A stretch of 64,000 nt of DNA from Ashinkailepas kermadecensis (lineage: Eukaryota > Arthropoda > Thecostraca > Neolepadidae): the NCBI GenBank assembly GCA_034440615.1, contig JAOTOM010004826.1, positions 1-64,000 of the forward strand. Reading direction: 5' to 3'. This document shows, one piece after another, positions 1 to 10,279 of the stretch (position 1 is its first letter; each line of letters starts with the position of its first letter). The notes below the pieces were generated by a model. It worked only from the letters and a program-made list of their open reading frames with translations. It was not told the DNA's origin and ran no database searches. The position numbers were made by a program, and so were the translations under genes.

Positions 1-356
1 ACTGTCATGCGATGTCTGGCAGTCTGTAATACTAGACTATCACTGTCATGCGATGTCTGGCAGTCTGTAATACTAGACTATCACTGTCATGCGATGTCTG
101 GCAGTCTGTAATACTAGACTATCACTGTCATGCGATGTCTGGCAGTCTGTAATACTAGACTATCACTGTCATGCGATGTCTGGCAGTCTGTAATACTAGA
201 CTATCACTGTCATGCGATGTCTGGCAGTCTGTAATACTAGACTATCACTGTCATGCGATGTCTGGCAGTCTGTAATACTAGACTATCACTGTCATGCGAT
301 GTCTGGCAGTCTGTAATACTAGACTATCACTGTCATGGGATGTCTGGCAGTCTGTA
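1..356. repeat. 41-bp satellite array, about 8.6 copies, open to the left
   Basis: The unit starts ACTGTCATGCGATGTCTGGC. Copies are identical except the last, which carries one base change (GCG to GGG) and loses its final third. The array runs off the left edge, so its size is unknown. Near-perfect homogeneity suggests recent expansion or ongoing homogenisation. Confidence 0.97.
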
Positions 357-683
357 AGCCAAACAATTAGCTTTTCGGCGATTTGGTGACCTTTGACCTA
401 ACCCCAAGGTCATGAAAGTCGAAACCGCACATACCTACGAAACCTTCTCGAGGACATGTTGGGAATAATGAAACTGCTGATTTGTCAACTCTTGCTGTAA
501 GCATAACTTCAACCCTCAGTGCTTCAGAATCTACTATGCTACCATATTGGGCTTCCAATCATTTATAAAACATACCTTTAAATTGGAGATTATCCCGAAC
601 GCTATTTTTAACCTCAGCAAGGGTTATTGCATTTTAATTTCGTTTACTTTTGTTAGTTTGGGAGAGGGGCCAAAAAACACTAT

Positions 684-774
684 GACCCCCTTGAAGCGCT
701 TCGGGGGGCATGGTCGGATGGGGGCATGGTCGCTCATACACTGGCGAATCCCCCTGGATTCGCCAGTGTATGAG
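684..774. repeat. two strong adjacent hairpins
   Basis: Positions 684-709 form a near-palindrome centred on GAAGCGCTTC. Positions 733-751 and 756-774 are perfect 19-bp complementary arms around a CCCT loop. They are 24 bases apart. Such structures are typical inside non-autonomous DNA transposons; I could not define the ends of one. Confidence 0.75.
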
Positions 775-1080
775 TTCCCCCAAGAAATCCGTCATAACCT
801 GCTCGGACGGCGCTCTTATCGCTGTTTTTTTTAAATAAAATTTACATTGCCATATTGCTGTTCCGAACATATAATATATTTAACTTTTTCAAATTGTCCG
901 CTTTCTCTTAATGGCTCAACGGAAGTAGTCAAATTTGCAAGAGAAGCCACAGTGAATGCGCATGATTTTATAGCCAGCCGGAGTTCATAACCACGAAAAA
1001 GAAAGGTTGTAATCAGGGGTTGATTCAGGAATTGTCATGTGGGCACTTGTCTGGAGGGGTGCCATTTCTTTGGAGCGGCG

Positions 1081-1117
1081 CCACTGTGAAAGCACCTGGA
1101 GGGTGCTTTCGCAGTGG
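1081..1117. repeat. 16-bp-arm hairpin
   Basis: The arms 1081-1096 and 1102-1117 are complementary at 15 of 16 positions, around a 5-base loop. The function is unknown. Confidence 0.75.
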
Positions 1118-2370
1118 CAAATGTTTTAGCCTGTGGCTAAAAAATTCGAGCGCGTACACTGGAACCTTTTCAGAGGGGTGCCTTTTCCGGGCCGAAGGGA
1201 CGCCACCTTCCATGTGGAGAGAACATGCCCTCAGTGCCACACCCTGTGTCCGCCCTGGTTGTCATTGCATCGTTATGTGTCCCCGTAAAACAGGAAAGCA
1301 TGAAAAGGTATTTTTTGTAAAAGGAAAAGGTTATTGTATGTCCATATGTACTACAAAAAAACCATTGTCCAATATTTTATGTTTTCCTGCTACAAGGGGG
1401 CAACGTTTAACGTCGGTACTTACAGCATTGCTCTATGGTGATTGTGAAACCTGGCCCAGCACATACGACACAAAGCTTGATGTTCATAGGCAGTGATTAG
1501 GAGTTAAGCTTGTTACTTTTGGCGGAACGTTTGTCTCCAAAAATATCATTTTTAACAATGGTAAATGTGAAAACAAGACTTTCAAAATGAAGGGGTTGAA
1601 AATTGAAATATAATAATTTTTTTTGGTGGGGGAGGCGGAGCTACCCCTCTATCCTGTCCAAACTTATAGCGCCCCTGGTTTGTCTCCCTCCCCCAATTTC
1701 GAAACCGTGGTTACACCCTATCACACCTATCACACCTATCACACCTAACACAATCATGATTAGCTCCCAAAATCACCAGTTCCAGCTAGTTCCAGTATCA
1801 TTCCATTTAGACATCAACTACCAAACCAAGTGATGGCAGCACTTCTTATATCCTGCAATCTGTCCGTATAAGCCTATCACATTACACCGCGTCAGTTTCT
1901 AACAATTTCGTGTACTTAATGGTTGTCAACTTGCCATCAGTTCAAATGCAGCCTTCTAATAAAGGGTAGGTAGCATGCTTTTTTGGTCCATGCTTTTTGC
2001 GATTCCTTTTCAGGTTCTTGCCTTGCCCTCAAACGCACTACCATCACCATCGTCATCACAATATACTTTATCCGGGAGTGTCTATGATGCCCACTGGTTC
2101 CCGATTGACGATCTCAGTAATTAGCAAGTGGATGTCGATGAAAGGTGTCTTAGATGTCTTTTAATTAATGTAGTGGTTTCGGCATACTACCGTAATTAAT
2201 AGTTTCCTTCAAATGTCTTTAAATCGCCCCAAATGGCGTTCAAATGCTGTAATCACAACAATAGAAACTGCCTGATGGACGATCTCAGTAACTACTGTAC
2301 CGATTTTCGTGAAAATGGCTCTAACATAAACTTCGACATCAATTTCGGACCCATTGAATCACAATCTCAA

Positions 2371-2541
2371 GGGTCAGGGTGGGGTGGGGGGTGGGGGTGG
2401 AGCAGCTGCCCCAAATGCCTCCCCCTCCCCATTCCGTACGTCACTGGCCCCATACAAATTTTTGGGTACCCCGGCGAGATTCTTAGGAGCCCACCCCTTC
2501 AGAAGGAGGGGGGGCGCATTTGCCTCTTTGGTACGCCACTG
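2371..2541. mobile_element. possible small hAT-like MITE, right end only convincing
   Basis: Read from the minus strand, the right edge starts CAGTGGCGTACC, matching the CAGTGGCG terminus of the two well-defined elements in this window (4726 and 57238). The left edge (CAGGGTGGGGTG) is weak and no 8-bp target duplication is visible. Confidence 0.35.
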
Positions 2542-2829
2542 CGGCTGGTCAACGTGTTTTTCCCAGTCGATGGCACACTTCAGGAAAAAAGGCTCTTCGT
2601 ATAATTTTCTTTCGGGGCCTGTTCTGAATATTCCGCTGCTCGGGTCGATTCGATCGAGTCTTTTGTGATTTTTTGGGTCTATTTCTATCTCTTGTAAGCC
2701 CTCTGCGCTTGCTATTTGTGGGTGCCAGTACGATTCTTCATTATTCCCAAAAACTATTGCTCTAAAATAAAGAAAGTGCGAATAATACAACCCAATGACT
2801 GTGCCTCTGTCCTAAGCTAGGTTAAAAAG

Positions 2830-3545
2830 TTATTTGATGCTGAACGCCACTGTTACGGCACGTTTGTCGTATTCCTTTCTCAACCGCCGACACGGACGTC
2901 AAACTAGCGACAGATTCACATTGATATTGAGATTGATATTGGCCGGAGGGCGAACTCCTCCGAACTCCTTCAAAATTTGCACACCGGTAGAACTCGACGC
3001 ACTGGTCATCATGAGCATTAAAGATAAGAGGGGCGTTTATAAACAGCTGAGATATTCAAGGTCAAAGATCAGAGTCCATGAGGTCGGACGCTTCAGATTT
3101 CCTTCAAAATGGGTCCACAGATAGTACTCGATGCACTGATCATCATGAGCATAAAAGCTAAGAGGGGCGTTCATAAACAGCTGGATTATTCGGGTGAAAA
3201 CTTCTTCCCGTGCGAATATGCAGCAATTATAAATATGCACGAAGCGAATATCAATCTGTACGTCAAGCTATATTTATATTCGATTCTTACCGGTGGAACA
3301 TCGTGAAAACGAGCGTACTGGTAGAGCTTGGCACCCTGATTATCAGTAACACAACCAAGAAGCCGTATTAGCCCCTCTTAGCTTTTATGCTCATGGTGAT
3401 CAGTGCGTCGAGTTCTACCCGTGTGCAAATTTTGAAGGAAATCGGAAAAGTCCGCCCTTCCGGCCAATATCAATCTCAATATCAATGTGAATCTGTCGCT
3501 AGTTTGACGGAAGTCGGCCGGATTACGTTTTTCCATCCGGTTGAG
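2830..3545. mobile_element. foldback-type element with arms of about 150 bp
   Basis: The left arm (about 2880-3032) and right arm (about 3371-3540) are inverted copies: both contain TCACATTGATATTGAGATTG (inverted on the right), a GTAGAACTCGACGCACTG block, and a block reading ATGAGCAT...AAGAGGGGCG. A third direct copy of the inner block lies at 3120-3182. No ORF of note is inside. Long inverted arms with a short centre fit a foldback DNA transposon; the exact ends and target duplication are not clear. Confidence 0.7.
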
Positions 3546-4717
3546 GTTCGATGAGGGTAAACGAATTCCGGATGAGGCGCGGGAACGGCCGGTAGAGGAA
3601 ATGGACGCTTAACTTACCTATTCCGGATGAGGTCGCGGGAACAGACCCAAGGTATCATCAACAATCCACGTAGTTAGAGGTTGCTGGGCAGAGATATAGG
3701 GAATCTTTGAATTCGAAGGATTCACGTAGCCGATGACACGTTGTCAATGACAACATAGCCCTTTCTTCTTCGGTAATCCAATGGTGCATTGTTTCCAGAC
3801 TATGTTCTATAGTACCTATAGTCTCCAGACTAGGTAATGGTGCATTGTTCCAGACTGTGCAATAGTCAAGTAAACAGGGTAAATCAGGTTCACTGCGCAA
3901 TCGAAGAGATAAGCGCCGCTTTCAGCTGTTACGTGTCTGATTTTTGTGTTCCATAACTAGGTTTGTAATTACAATTAAACACAAGACTTTTATTTCTCAA
4001 AATTACCCTAAATTTACTCAAGTATTAGCAGAGAATAGCTTCAAGAAGTATCCTGATCCTTGCAGCCGTACCGTTATTTGTTCATGATTGTCGCTAATCG
4101 CAAAATTCCACCTGCCGAAGCGTAAATTTACGTTAATCTTTTCGCATGTTTGCTACGCAAAAGGCCGTTTACAAGAGCATTATTTTCGAAAGCTTTCCTA
4201 ATCGCATCATATTCGGAAGTTTTGCTGTTCATGTAAACGAGGTAAACAACAACAAGCACGATAACAAACGACATGAGGGACGTTCCACGACTCACCCTCA
4301 CTTAACACCCTCACCTCTCAGAATGCTATTAAAACTGGTGTGTAGGTTAACTCTGGGGTGCTGATCTCGAAACGACCATTCTTAATATCAGAATCCTATG
4401 TCAAGAGCTTTGCCATCCGGCACTTCCATGTCATGGCAAAACATTGGTACTTATGAATCGGCATAAAACCATTTTTTCTGTGTAGAAATGCAAAATAAAC
4501 TGTACGTTTAGGCTCCAAATTTAACGCCGATTTCAAATATGTGACTTGTTTTGAACGAACTTTGCTTTTGACCCCAATGACCTCGTGACCTAGTTTTAAT
4601 GTTAACAAAATTATAGCTTACCTATTTTTTATCAATAAATTTATGTTAGAAAATGAATGCAGGACACTCGTTTTTATGAATATGCAGCAAGAGCCTTGTG
4701 TATTTGTATTGTAACAT
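3546..4717. other. no gene seen
   Basis: AT-rich unique-looking sequence. A motif GATGAGGTCGCGGGAACAGACC at about 3629 recurs at about 8750, so both stretches may carry pieces of the same dispersed repeat. No protein similarity was recognised. Confidence 0.4.
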
Positions 4718-4725
4718 GTTGCGAG

Positions 4726-6014
4726 CAGTGGCGTCGCCACGAAATTTTTCCAGGGGGCAATGTTGATAGTGGGCCTCCTGCTCCCCGAAAAGGGGGCCTC
4801 CACCGTGTTAGGGCCTCCTATTGCTTTTTTAGGCTCTTAGTATGGTTCCAGAATGGGAACATGATTTCATATTGATGTCTTGTTTGTTCTTGGCATGGTG
4901 CATCATTTACGCAAAACGCAATGGCAAGAATCTTTTTTTTCGCTGAGAACTGAGCCATACCAGGGTATAAATAAACAAATGTGGATAAATACGTCAGTGC
5001 CAAAACGAACCAATATCTTTATGCTTTATCGACGAGAAGAATCTTCCCGCTGGCCTCTAGATTGTAGCGAGCTGGTGGGGCTCCTGCTGAGCATATCTTG
5101 AAGATATCTCCCATTGATCAACCAACTTCTATGTCCACCAAGTTTAACTGAATATAGCTAGGTTCATCACTACTGTTAGTCATTCCCACCAGCTTAATCT
5201 CATAAACCAGCTTAAACGATCATTTCTCAGTCCTAGGATGACAATTTCGCGAAGGTGACAACGAGAAGTGGATTGAATTGGTTTTCTGATCGTCATCTTA
5301 GGAATTTAGATTGCCCTCCTTTGCAATCCTGGGGCCTCCTTTGCAATCCTGGGGGCCTCCTTTGTAATCCTGGAGGGCTCCTTTGCATTCATGGGGGCCT
5401 CCTTTGCAATCCTGGGGTCTCCTTTGCATTCCTGGGGGGCCTCCTTTGCAATCCTGGAGTCATCCTTTGTAATCCTGGGGCCTCCTTTGCAATCCTGGGG
5501 CCTCCTTTGTAATCCTACAGGCCTCCTTTGTAATCCTGGAGGACTCCTTTGCAATCCTGGGGGCCTCCTTTGCATCTCTTGGGGTCTCCTTTGCAATCCT
5601 GGAGTCCTCCTTTGCAATCCTGGGGGCCTCTTTTGCAATAATTGGGGCCTCCTTTGCAATCCTGGGGGCCTTTGCAATCCTGGGGGCCTCCTTTTCAATC
5701 CTGGGGGCCTCCTTTGTAATCCTGGGGGCCTCCTTTTCAATCCTGGGGGCCTCCTTTGCAATCCTGGGGGCCTTCTTTGCATTCCTGGGGGCCTCCGTGC
5801 CAATTGTTAGCACTCTCTTGATTTCTAGGGCCTCCTATCCTCTCCTAGGTGACTCTTTCTTCAAATTAGGGGCCTCCTCTCACGTCTTGGAGGCCTCCTC
5901 TCATGTCTGGTCGGCCCCCTTGCTCACTTTTTTCCTGTGCATTTCCGGATATGGGCCTTCTCAAATTTCAGGGGGGCGACTTCCCCCTCTGCCCCCCCGG
6001 TGGCGACGCCCTTG
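4726..6014. mobile_element. non-autonomous hAT-type element, 1.29 kb
   Basis: The left end is CAGTGGCGTCGCCACGAAAT and the right end, read inward, is CAAGGGCGTCGCCACC, so the terminal inverted repeats share GGCGTCGCCAC. The flanking octamers are GTTGCGAG (4718-4725) and ATTACGAG (6015-6022), an 8-bp target duplication with two transitions, as expected for hAT. No transposase is encoded; the interior is largely a CCTCCTTTGCAATCCTG array. Confidence 0.75.
5318..5800. repeat. approximately 20-bp minisatellite inside the hAT element
   Basis: About 23 imperfect copies of GGGCCTCCTTTGCAATCCTG. Units vary by one or two bases (TTTGTAATCC, TTTTCAATCC, TTTGCATTCC). Open frames across it on both strands are low-complexity by-products. 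Confidence 0.95.
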
Positions 6015-6022
6015 ATTACGAG

Positions 6023-6618
6023 ACCTCTGAAGGTGATCCTGTTTACATCGTCAATACCAATGCATGCAGATTGGCATGCTATGGAACCATACATTTTCTG
6101 TAGGAGCAGGGTGTAAGCTATTACTATGTAGTGGGTTATTTTGGCATCCTCATGATGATGAATGACACATTTCCAGGACTTGATATGACCTGCGGTCACA
6201 ATAGGTCAAGCCCGGGAGTAAAATGATCTGAAATTAAAACAAGTGCTAAGAGGTAGTTGTCAGATTAGTGAATGGTTTAGTACTATCAGAAAAACTTCTC
6301 AACTTCGTCAAGAATGCTGCGCAAGGATTTAATTGGGTCAACTCTCAATGCGCCGTATATCCATTTGTAGTTTACTGGAACAGCCATACTCCATCTCGTA
6401 CGATCTGTCACAAAAGTATCTGCTTCTTATCTGACTGCACGAAGCACGGTGTAGTCATGGTACATACTTACCTGGCGCGGCTTTTAACATTCATCCGATA
6501 AGCTTCGAAAATATATTTTGTTTACCCGGAGGTCACTGGTGAGTTCGCAGGTTCAGTCAAGTAAAAATATTTGACTGATTTCGAAAGCTCATATTTAACG
6601 CATACCAGGGCATCAGGG
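6023..6618. other. no gene seen
   Basis: Unique-looking sequence between the two CAGTGGCG elements. No domain, repeat array or RNA gene was recognised. Confidence 0.4.
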
Positions 6619-7650
6619 CAGTGGCGTATCGAGGGGAGGCATTGGGGGCATTTTCCCCGACCCCCACCCTCCCCCTGAGAGGTTGTGGGGCCGCAAGAAT
6701 CGCGCCGGGCTTCCGAAAAATTGCGCCAGGCTCCCTTAAAATCCCGCTGAGGCCACCCAAAAAACGCACCGGGGCCCCGAAAAATCATATTGGTGGCCTA
6801 AAAACTTTCCGCGTGGGCCCCCAAAATAACGCTGGTGGCTCAAAATCGCAACAAGGTCACTGAAAATTGCATTGGGGCCCGAAAGTCTTTCCAGGGCCAC
6901 TAAAAGGAACGCTTAGGCTCCAAAAAGCGGGACCGAGGCCCCTTAAAAACGCTCGAGCCACGAAAAATCGCGCTGGGGCCCGTAAGATCACTTTGGGGCC
7001 GAAAAGACGCGTAGGGGGCCCTGGAGATGACGCTGGGGCACCAAAAAGACGTCCCGGGCGCCTGAAAATTACCCTGGACCCAAAAAGTCGAGTCAAGGTC
7101 CCTGAAAACCGCGCTTGACCCCCAAAAAGTCGGACCCAATCACCCTGAAAATCACCCTAGGGGGGGCCAAAAGTTGTGCCGGGGTTCATGAAAACTACAC
7201 CGGGGCCCCAAAAACATGCCGGGGTTCATATACATCACGACGGGGGCCCCAAAAGGTCGGGCCGAAGCCCCCGAAAATCACGCCAAGCCTGGAGCTACCA
7301 AAAAGTCGTATACGGGCACCTGAAAGTCACGTTAGGGGGCTAGGCAGGTCGCATCGGGGGCCCAAAAGTATCATCCGGACCACCCGAAAATAAAGCCGCG
7401 GCAACGAAGAAAGCAGTCCGGACATAGAAAATCGCTCTGGGGTCCCAACAATCGCTCCAAAAGCACCCAAAACGTGCTGGGCACCCAAAATCGTGTCGAG
7501 GCCACACACTCGCGCTAGGGATCCCGAAGGTGACCACGGGACCCGACAAATCGCACTTATACCCAAAAATTTCGCGCCGCAGAAAAAAACGCGTCGGGCC
7601 CGGAAAAGAAACGTGTTGGCGCATCGAAAAAAGCGTACCGGGAGGCGCGG
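6619..7650. mobile_element. hAT-like left terminus followed by a degenerate GC-rich array
   Basis: CAGTGGCGTATCG at 6619 matches the terminus of the elements at 4726 and 57238. It leads into about 950 bp of degenerate units of roughly 22-33 bp built around GGCCCCxAAAAxTCGCGC. No matching right terminus or target duplication was found, so the element may be truncated. Open frames through it have no recognisable domain. Confidence 0.5.
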
Positions 7651-9339
7651 GAAGAAATCCAAGAGACATGGGATATGTGATGGATATGAGCAGTCACCCA
7701 TGTTTTGTGTCACCCACTTTGTGGCCAGTGCACTTCGGGAGCATCCAATGCACAAGTGGAAATTGGAGCTGGGTGTCTTAAATTTGATGAGCAAATTGTT
7801 GGTTCAGTCACGCATGCCAATTTGCATGCATTTGAGGGGGTATGCATCTGGTGGTATGCATCCATTCTTTTTGTTTGCATCCATGTATGTATCAGTGGCT
7901 GGTGGAGGAGCTCCGTGTGCACTCCACATGGGAAGGTGGCTTCCCTCTGACTCACGGGCGTTGAGATTTATGAAAATTATTGGGGGGAAATATATGAAGG
8001 CAGTGGCCAGGCCCAAATGAATGAGAGGGCACACTCCTTATGGTCCAATGTTAGTAGTTAAAATTATTGGGGTAGGGTAAACCAACATTAAGTGGCACTT
8101 GCTCCTCAAAAATACAGAGAGCAACACCACTGCTCAAATGGTAACCCGCCGAGTACACCGTACTACTCGAGTGACCCTCGCTAAACGGTGTTTCGCCCCA
8201 AGTTGCCCCTCTGAGTAAAAGACGTTTATTCAGTATGCCCCAGTGCAGTCCCCTTCACCCGCTTAATGAATATTCTTCTGAACGAGAGCGTCAAGGTACT
8301 TCCGCAGCAGCGCCCCTCCGAGGAAATGACTCCTCCAGACTGGTCATTCCCCTCCAGGAAATGACCTGCCTCCCCCGCCCTTGAAAATGTCTGGATCCGC
8401 CCCTGAAGCAGCACAAGCCATCGCCATCCACTGTGCGTCAGCTTCCCGGTCGGAGTCGGAATCAGAAAACATAGCTTGCAGTGTACTTTATTCATCCTTT
8501 AATAGCTACCGCACAAGGGGATTCATTGGGCTTTCACAACACCAAGTAAGTATATCAATTAATAAAAATATCGCACTGCCACGTGCAAGATCGGAGCAAG
8601 AGGCCGAGAATGCCACCGATTTGCACATATGCGCCAAATAGCATTACAACCATACCACCGCCAACAGCTGATTGAAGGACAAAACTCTACTGGTCGTTCC
8701 CGCGCCTCGATCTGGAAGACCTCCACTGGCCGAAGCTCACCCTATTCCCGATGAGGTCGCGGGAACAGACCCTTGTGCCTGTGTACGCCGTTGCTCGCAG
8801 CAGGTGCGTCAGAAGCGCAAAATACGCCAAATATTCGCCACTTTTCACCATATTGCGTCAGCCGTCAAATCGTAAAAATCCGACTAGGTGGCTGCCTTGC
8901 TCTTATAAACGGGCCGAACGATCAGAACTTTTGCGAATCGACCGGATCGGAAATTTCCGTTTACGACTGACCTACTCATGTAAACGTGGTAATTGTGATT
9001 TCGGGTTGTTGCGATTGTGTTTTATCGGTGATTGTGACCCAGCTATTCAGAATATGTTAAGGTTTTGCATATTGGGAAGGATATTTGAATTTCCAGAACA
9101 TTTATAGCCTGCTAAGGGGGCTGATCTGCCACTGGCTATAGGTGCCGATCGACGGAGATCCACCGTCGACGGCACTTCTGGTTTAAATCACGTTCTTAAG
9201 CTCCTCTTCTTGGACGCACCTCTGTCGCTCTGTGGCAGTGCTCAGTATCTTCATCATAATCTCGCGCAGGAACAACTAGCCGGAGCAAATACGGCGGCTT
9301 GGGCTCCTAAGGTAGATGCTAAGAGCGAGCTGGCCACAC
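7651..9339. other. no gene seen; possible hAT-like right end near 8405
   Basis: Mostly unique-looking. Read from the minus strand, position 8405 starts CAGGGGCGGATCCAGACATT, a typical hAT-like terminus, but no partner end was found within 1.5 kb. A GATGAGGTCGCGGGAACAGACC motif near 8750 repeats one at about 3629. Confidence 0.4.
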
Positions 9340-10163
9340 ACGATGCACTTGGCAGCTTTATTGTGCGGGTACGCTGAGTCTCACCCGGGCCACGTCTGCT
9401 GTACAAAATACACACGTATGCACGAGAGATAAGCATTCATAAGACTGGTGAAACGAATCCAGTAACGCGATACACTTGCACGTGGCGGTCTATGATATTA
9501 GGTATCACATGATAATCGAAGCAGCCACCGACCACTCAGGTGGCAGTGGAACGCTGCGCGCGGGCGCGTCCCCGGCCAACGACCAGGTGCCACAGTCACC
9601 CAGTGTAGCCAGGCTGCGGCCCGGCAATACCAGTAGCCGCACAATACGTGTTGATTACAGGGTAGAGGTGGCGGTGGCGGTGGCGGCCACCGGCACCCAC
9701 CGCCGGCCGGCCCGGCCAGGCCCACAAGCCTCTCTACGCTGTAACATTCAGCCTCTCGTGTAGCACGGCCAGGTCCAAACCTCGCCACTGAAGATGTCCA
9801 CCACACGTACATGTACCAACACAAAATATCACCGTTGGTACCAATACGAGTCGGTAAGCCACATACAGGGCGCGGAGCCCCCATCCGCACACGCTCGCTT
9901 CTCGCGGGTGCTGTCCTCCCCGGCCTCGTGCCTGAGGATAGCAGTGTCTACCGCGACAAGGATCGCAGGCTGCCATCAGGGAACAGTAGGGGGGGACATG
10001 TCATGGAAAGCAACGACGGCGAGCGAATCAACACCAGCCATGTCAGGTGCCAGAGCGAGATAACAATACCACAGTCGGAGGGCCGCGGGTCTGACGGCCC
10101 CGCCAGCTACACGACTGGGGTGGCACCACACGGCGCCCCTCCGGGGCCTCGTCGGTGCCGACG
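9340..10163 (-). other. probable RME-8 3' UTR
   Basis: Sequence between the stop codon and a candidate polyadenylation signal. It is moderately GC-rich with a short run of GGCGGT triplets near 9670 and no mobile-element signature that I recognise. The 3' end is inferred only from the AATAAA below; transcript data would be needed to fix it. Confidence 0.45.
9357..9362 (-). promoter_or_regulatory. candidate polyadenylation signal AATAAA
   Basis: On the minus strand CGCACAATAAAGCTGCC lies about 800 nt downstream of the RME-8 stop and is the first canonical hexamer I noticed on this strand after it. A downstream GU-rich element is not clear. Confidence 0.45.
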
Positions 10164-10279
10164 CTATAGCAATCCACTGGTGTCGCCGAAGCTATCATCG
10201 TGGTCGACGTCCGGCGGCGCGTCCGGCATCAGCTTTGTGTTCCCCGTCGTTAAGTATCCGGCCACGCCGGGCGCCGCGC
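10164..10279 (-). CDS. DNAJC13 (Rme-8): RME-8 last coding exon and stop (segment residues 403-440)
   Basis: Acceptor CACTGCCTGTAG, two bases completing a Gly codon, then [20 protein letters not shown], an acidic run (DVDHDD) and SGLL followed by TAG. DNAJC13 orthologues end with the same PGVAGYLT motif and a short Pro/acidic tail, so this is the natural C-terminus. The 62-bp array starts about 40 bases upstream of the acceptor. The intron to the previous exon is about 5 kb and contains the 40-bp array, a hAT relic and the 53-bp array. Confidence 0.92.

Larger units (their letters stand above)
357..2829. other. non-coding stretch with hairpins, no gene recognised
   Basis: Several short open frames occur, the longest at 1020-1496 on the plus strand with 158 codons, but none shows a recognisable domain. 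The stretch carries the hairpins listed separately, a short CACACCTAT tandem run near 1722-1748 and a possible hAT-like terminus at 2541. Confidence 0.5.

Noticed and set aside
1..356. CRISPR-like array
   Set aside because: Units are contiguous and identical with no variable spacers, and the context is eukaryotic.
733..774. Rho-independent terminator
   Set aside because: A perfect hairpin without a T tract, in animal DNA, where such terminators are not used.
1020..1496. 158-codon open frame as a gene
   Set aside because: No recognisable domain, it contains hairpin sequence, and the opposite strand is open in part too; coding evidence is lacking.
1014..1677. hAT element bounded by CAGGGGTTGATTCAG and CGCCCCTG
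   Set aside because: The termini resemble hAT ends, but the flanking octamers do not match and the interior shows no consistent element structure.
5306..5813. Open frames on both strands rich in PGLQRRP / GLLCNPG repeats, collagen-like at first sight
   Set aside because: They are by-products of the 20-bp minisatellite inside a hAT-type element; every frame of the array is repetitive and no flanking coding signal exists.
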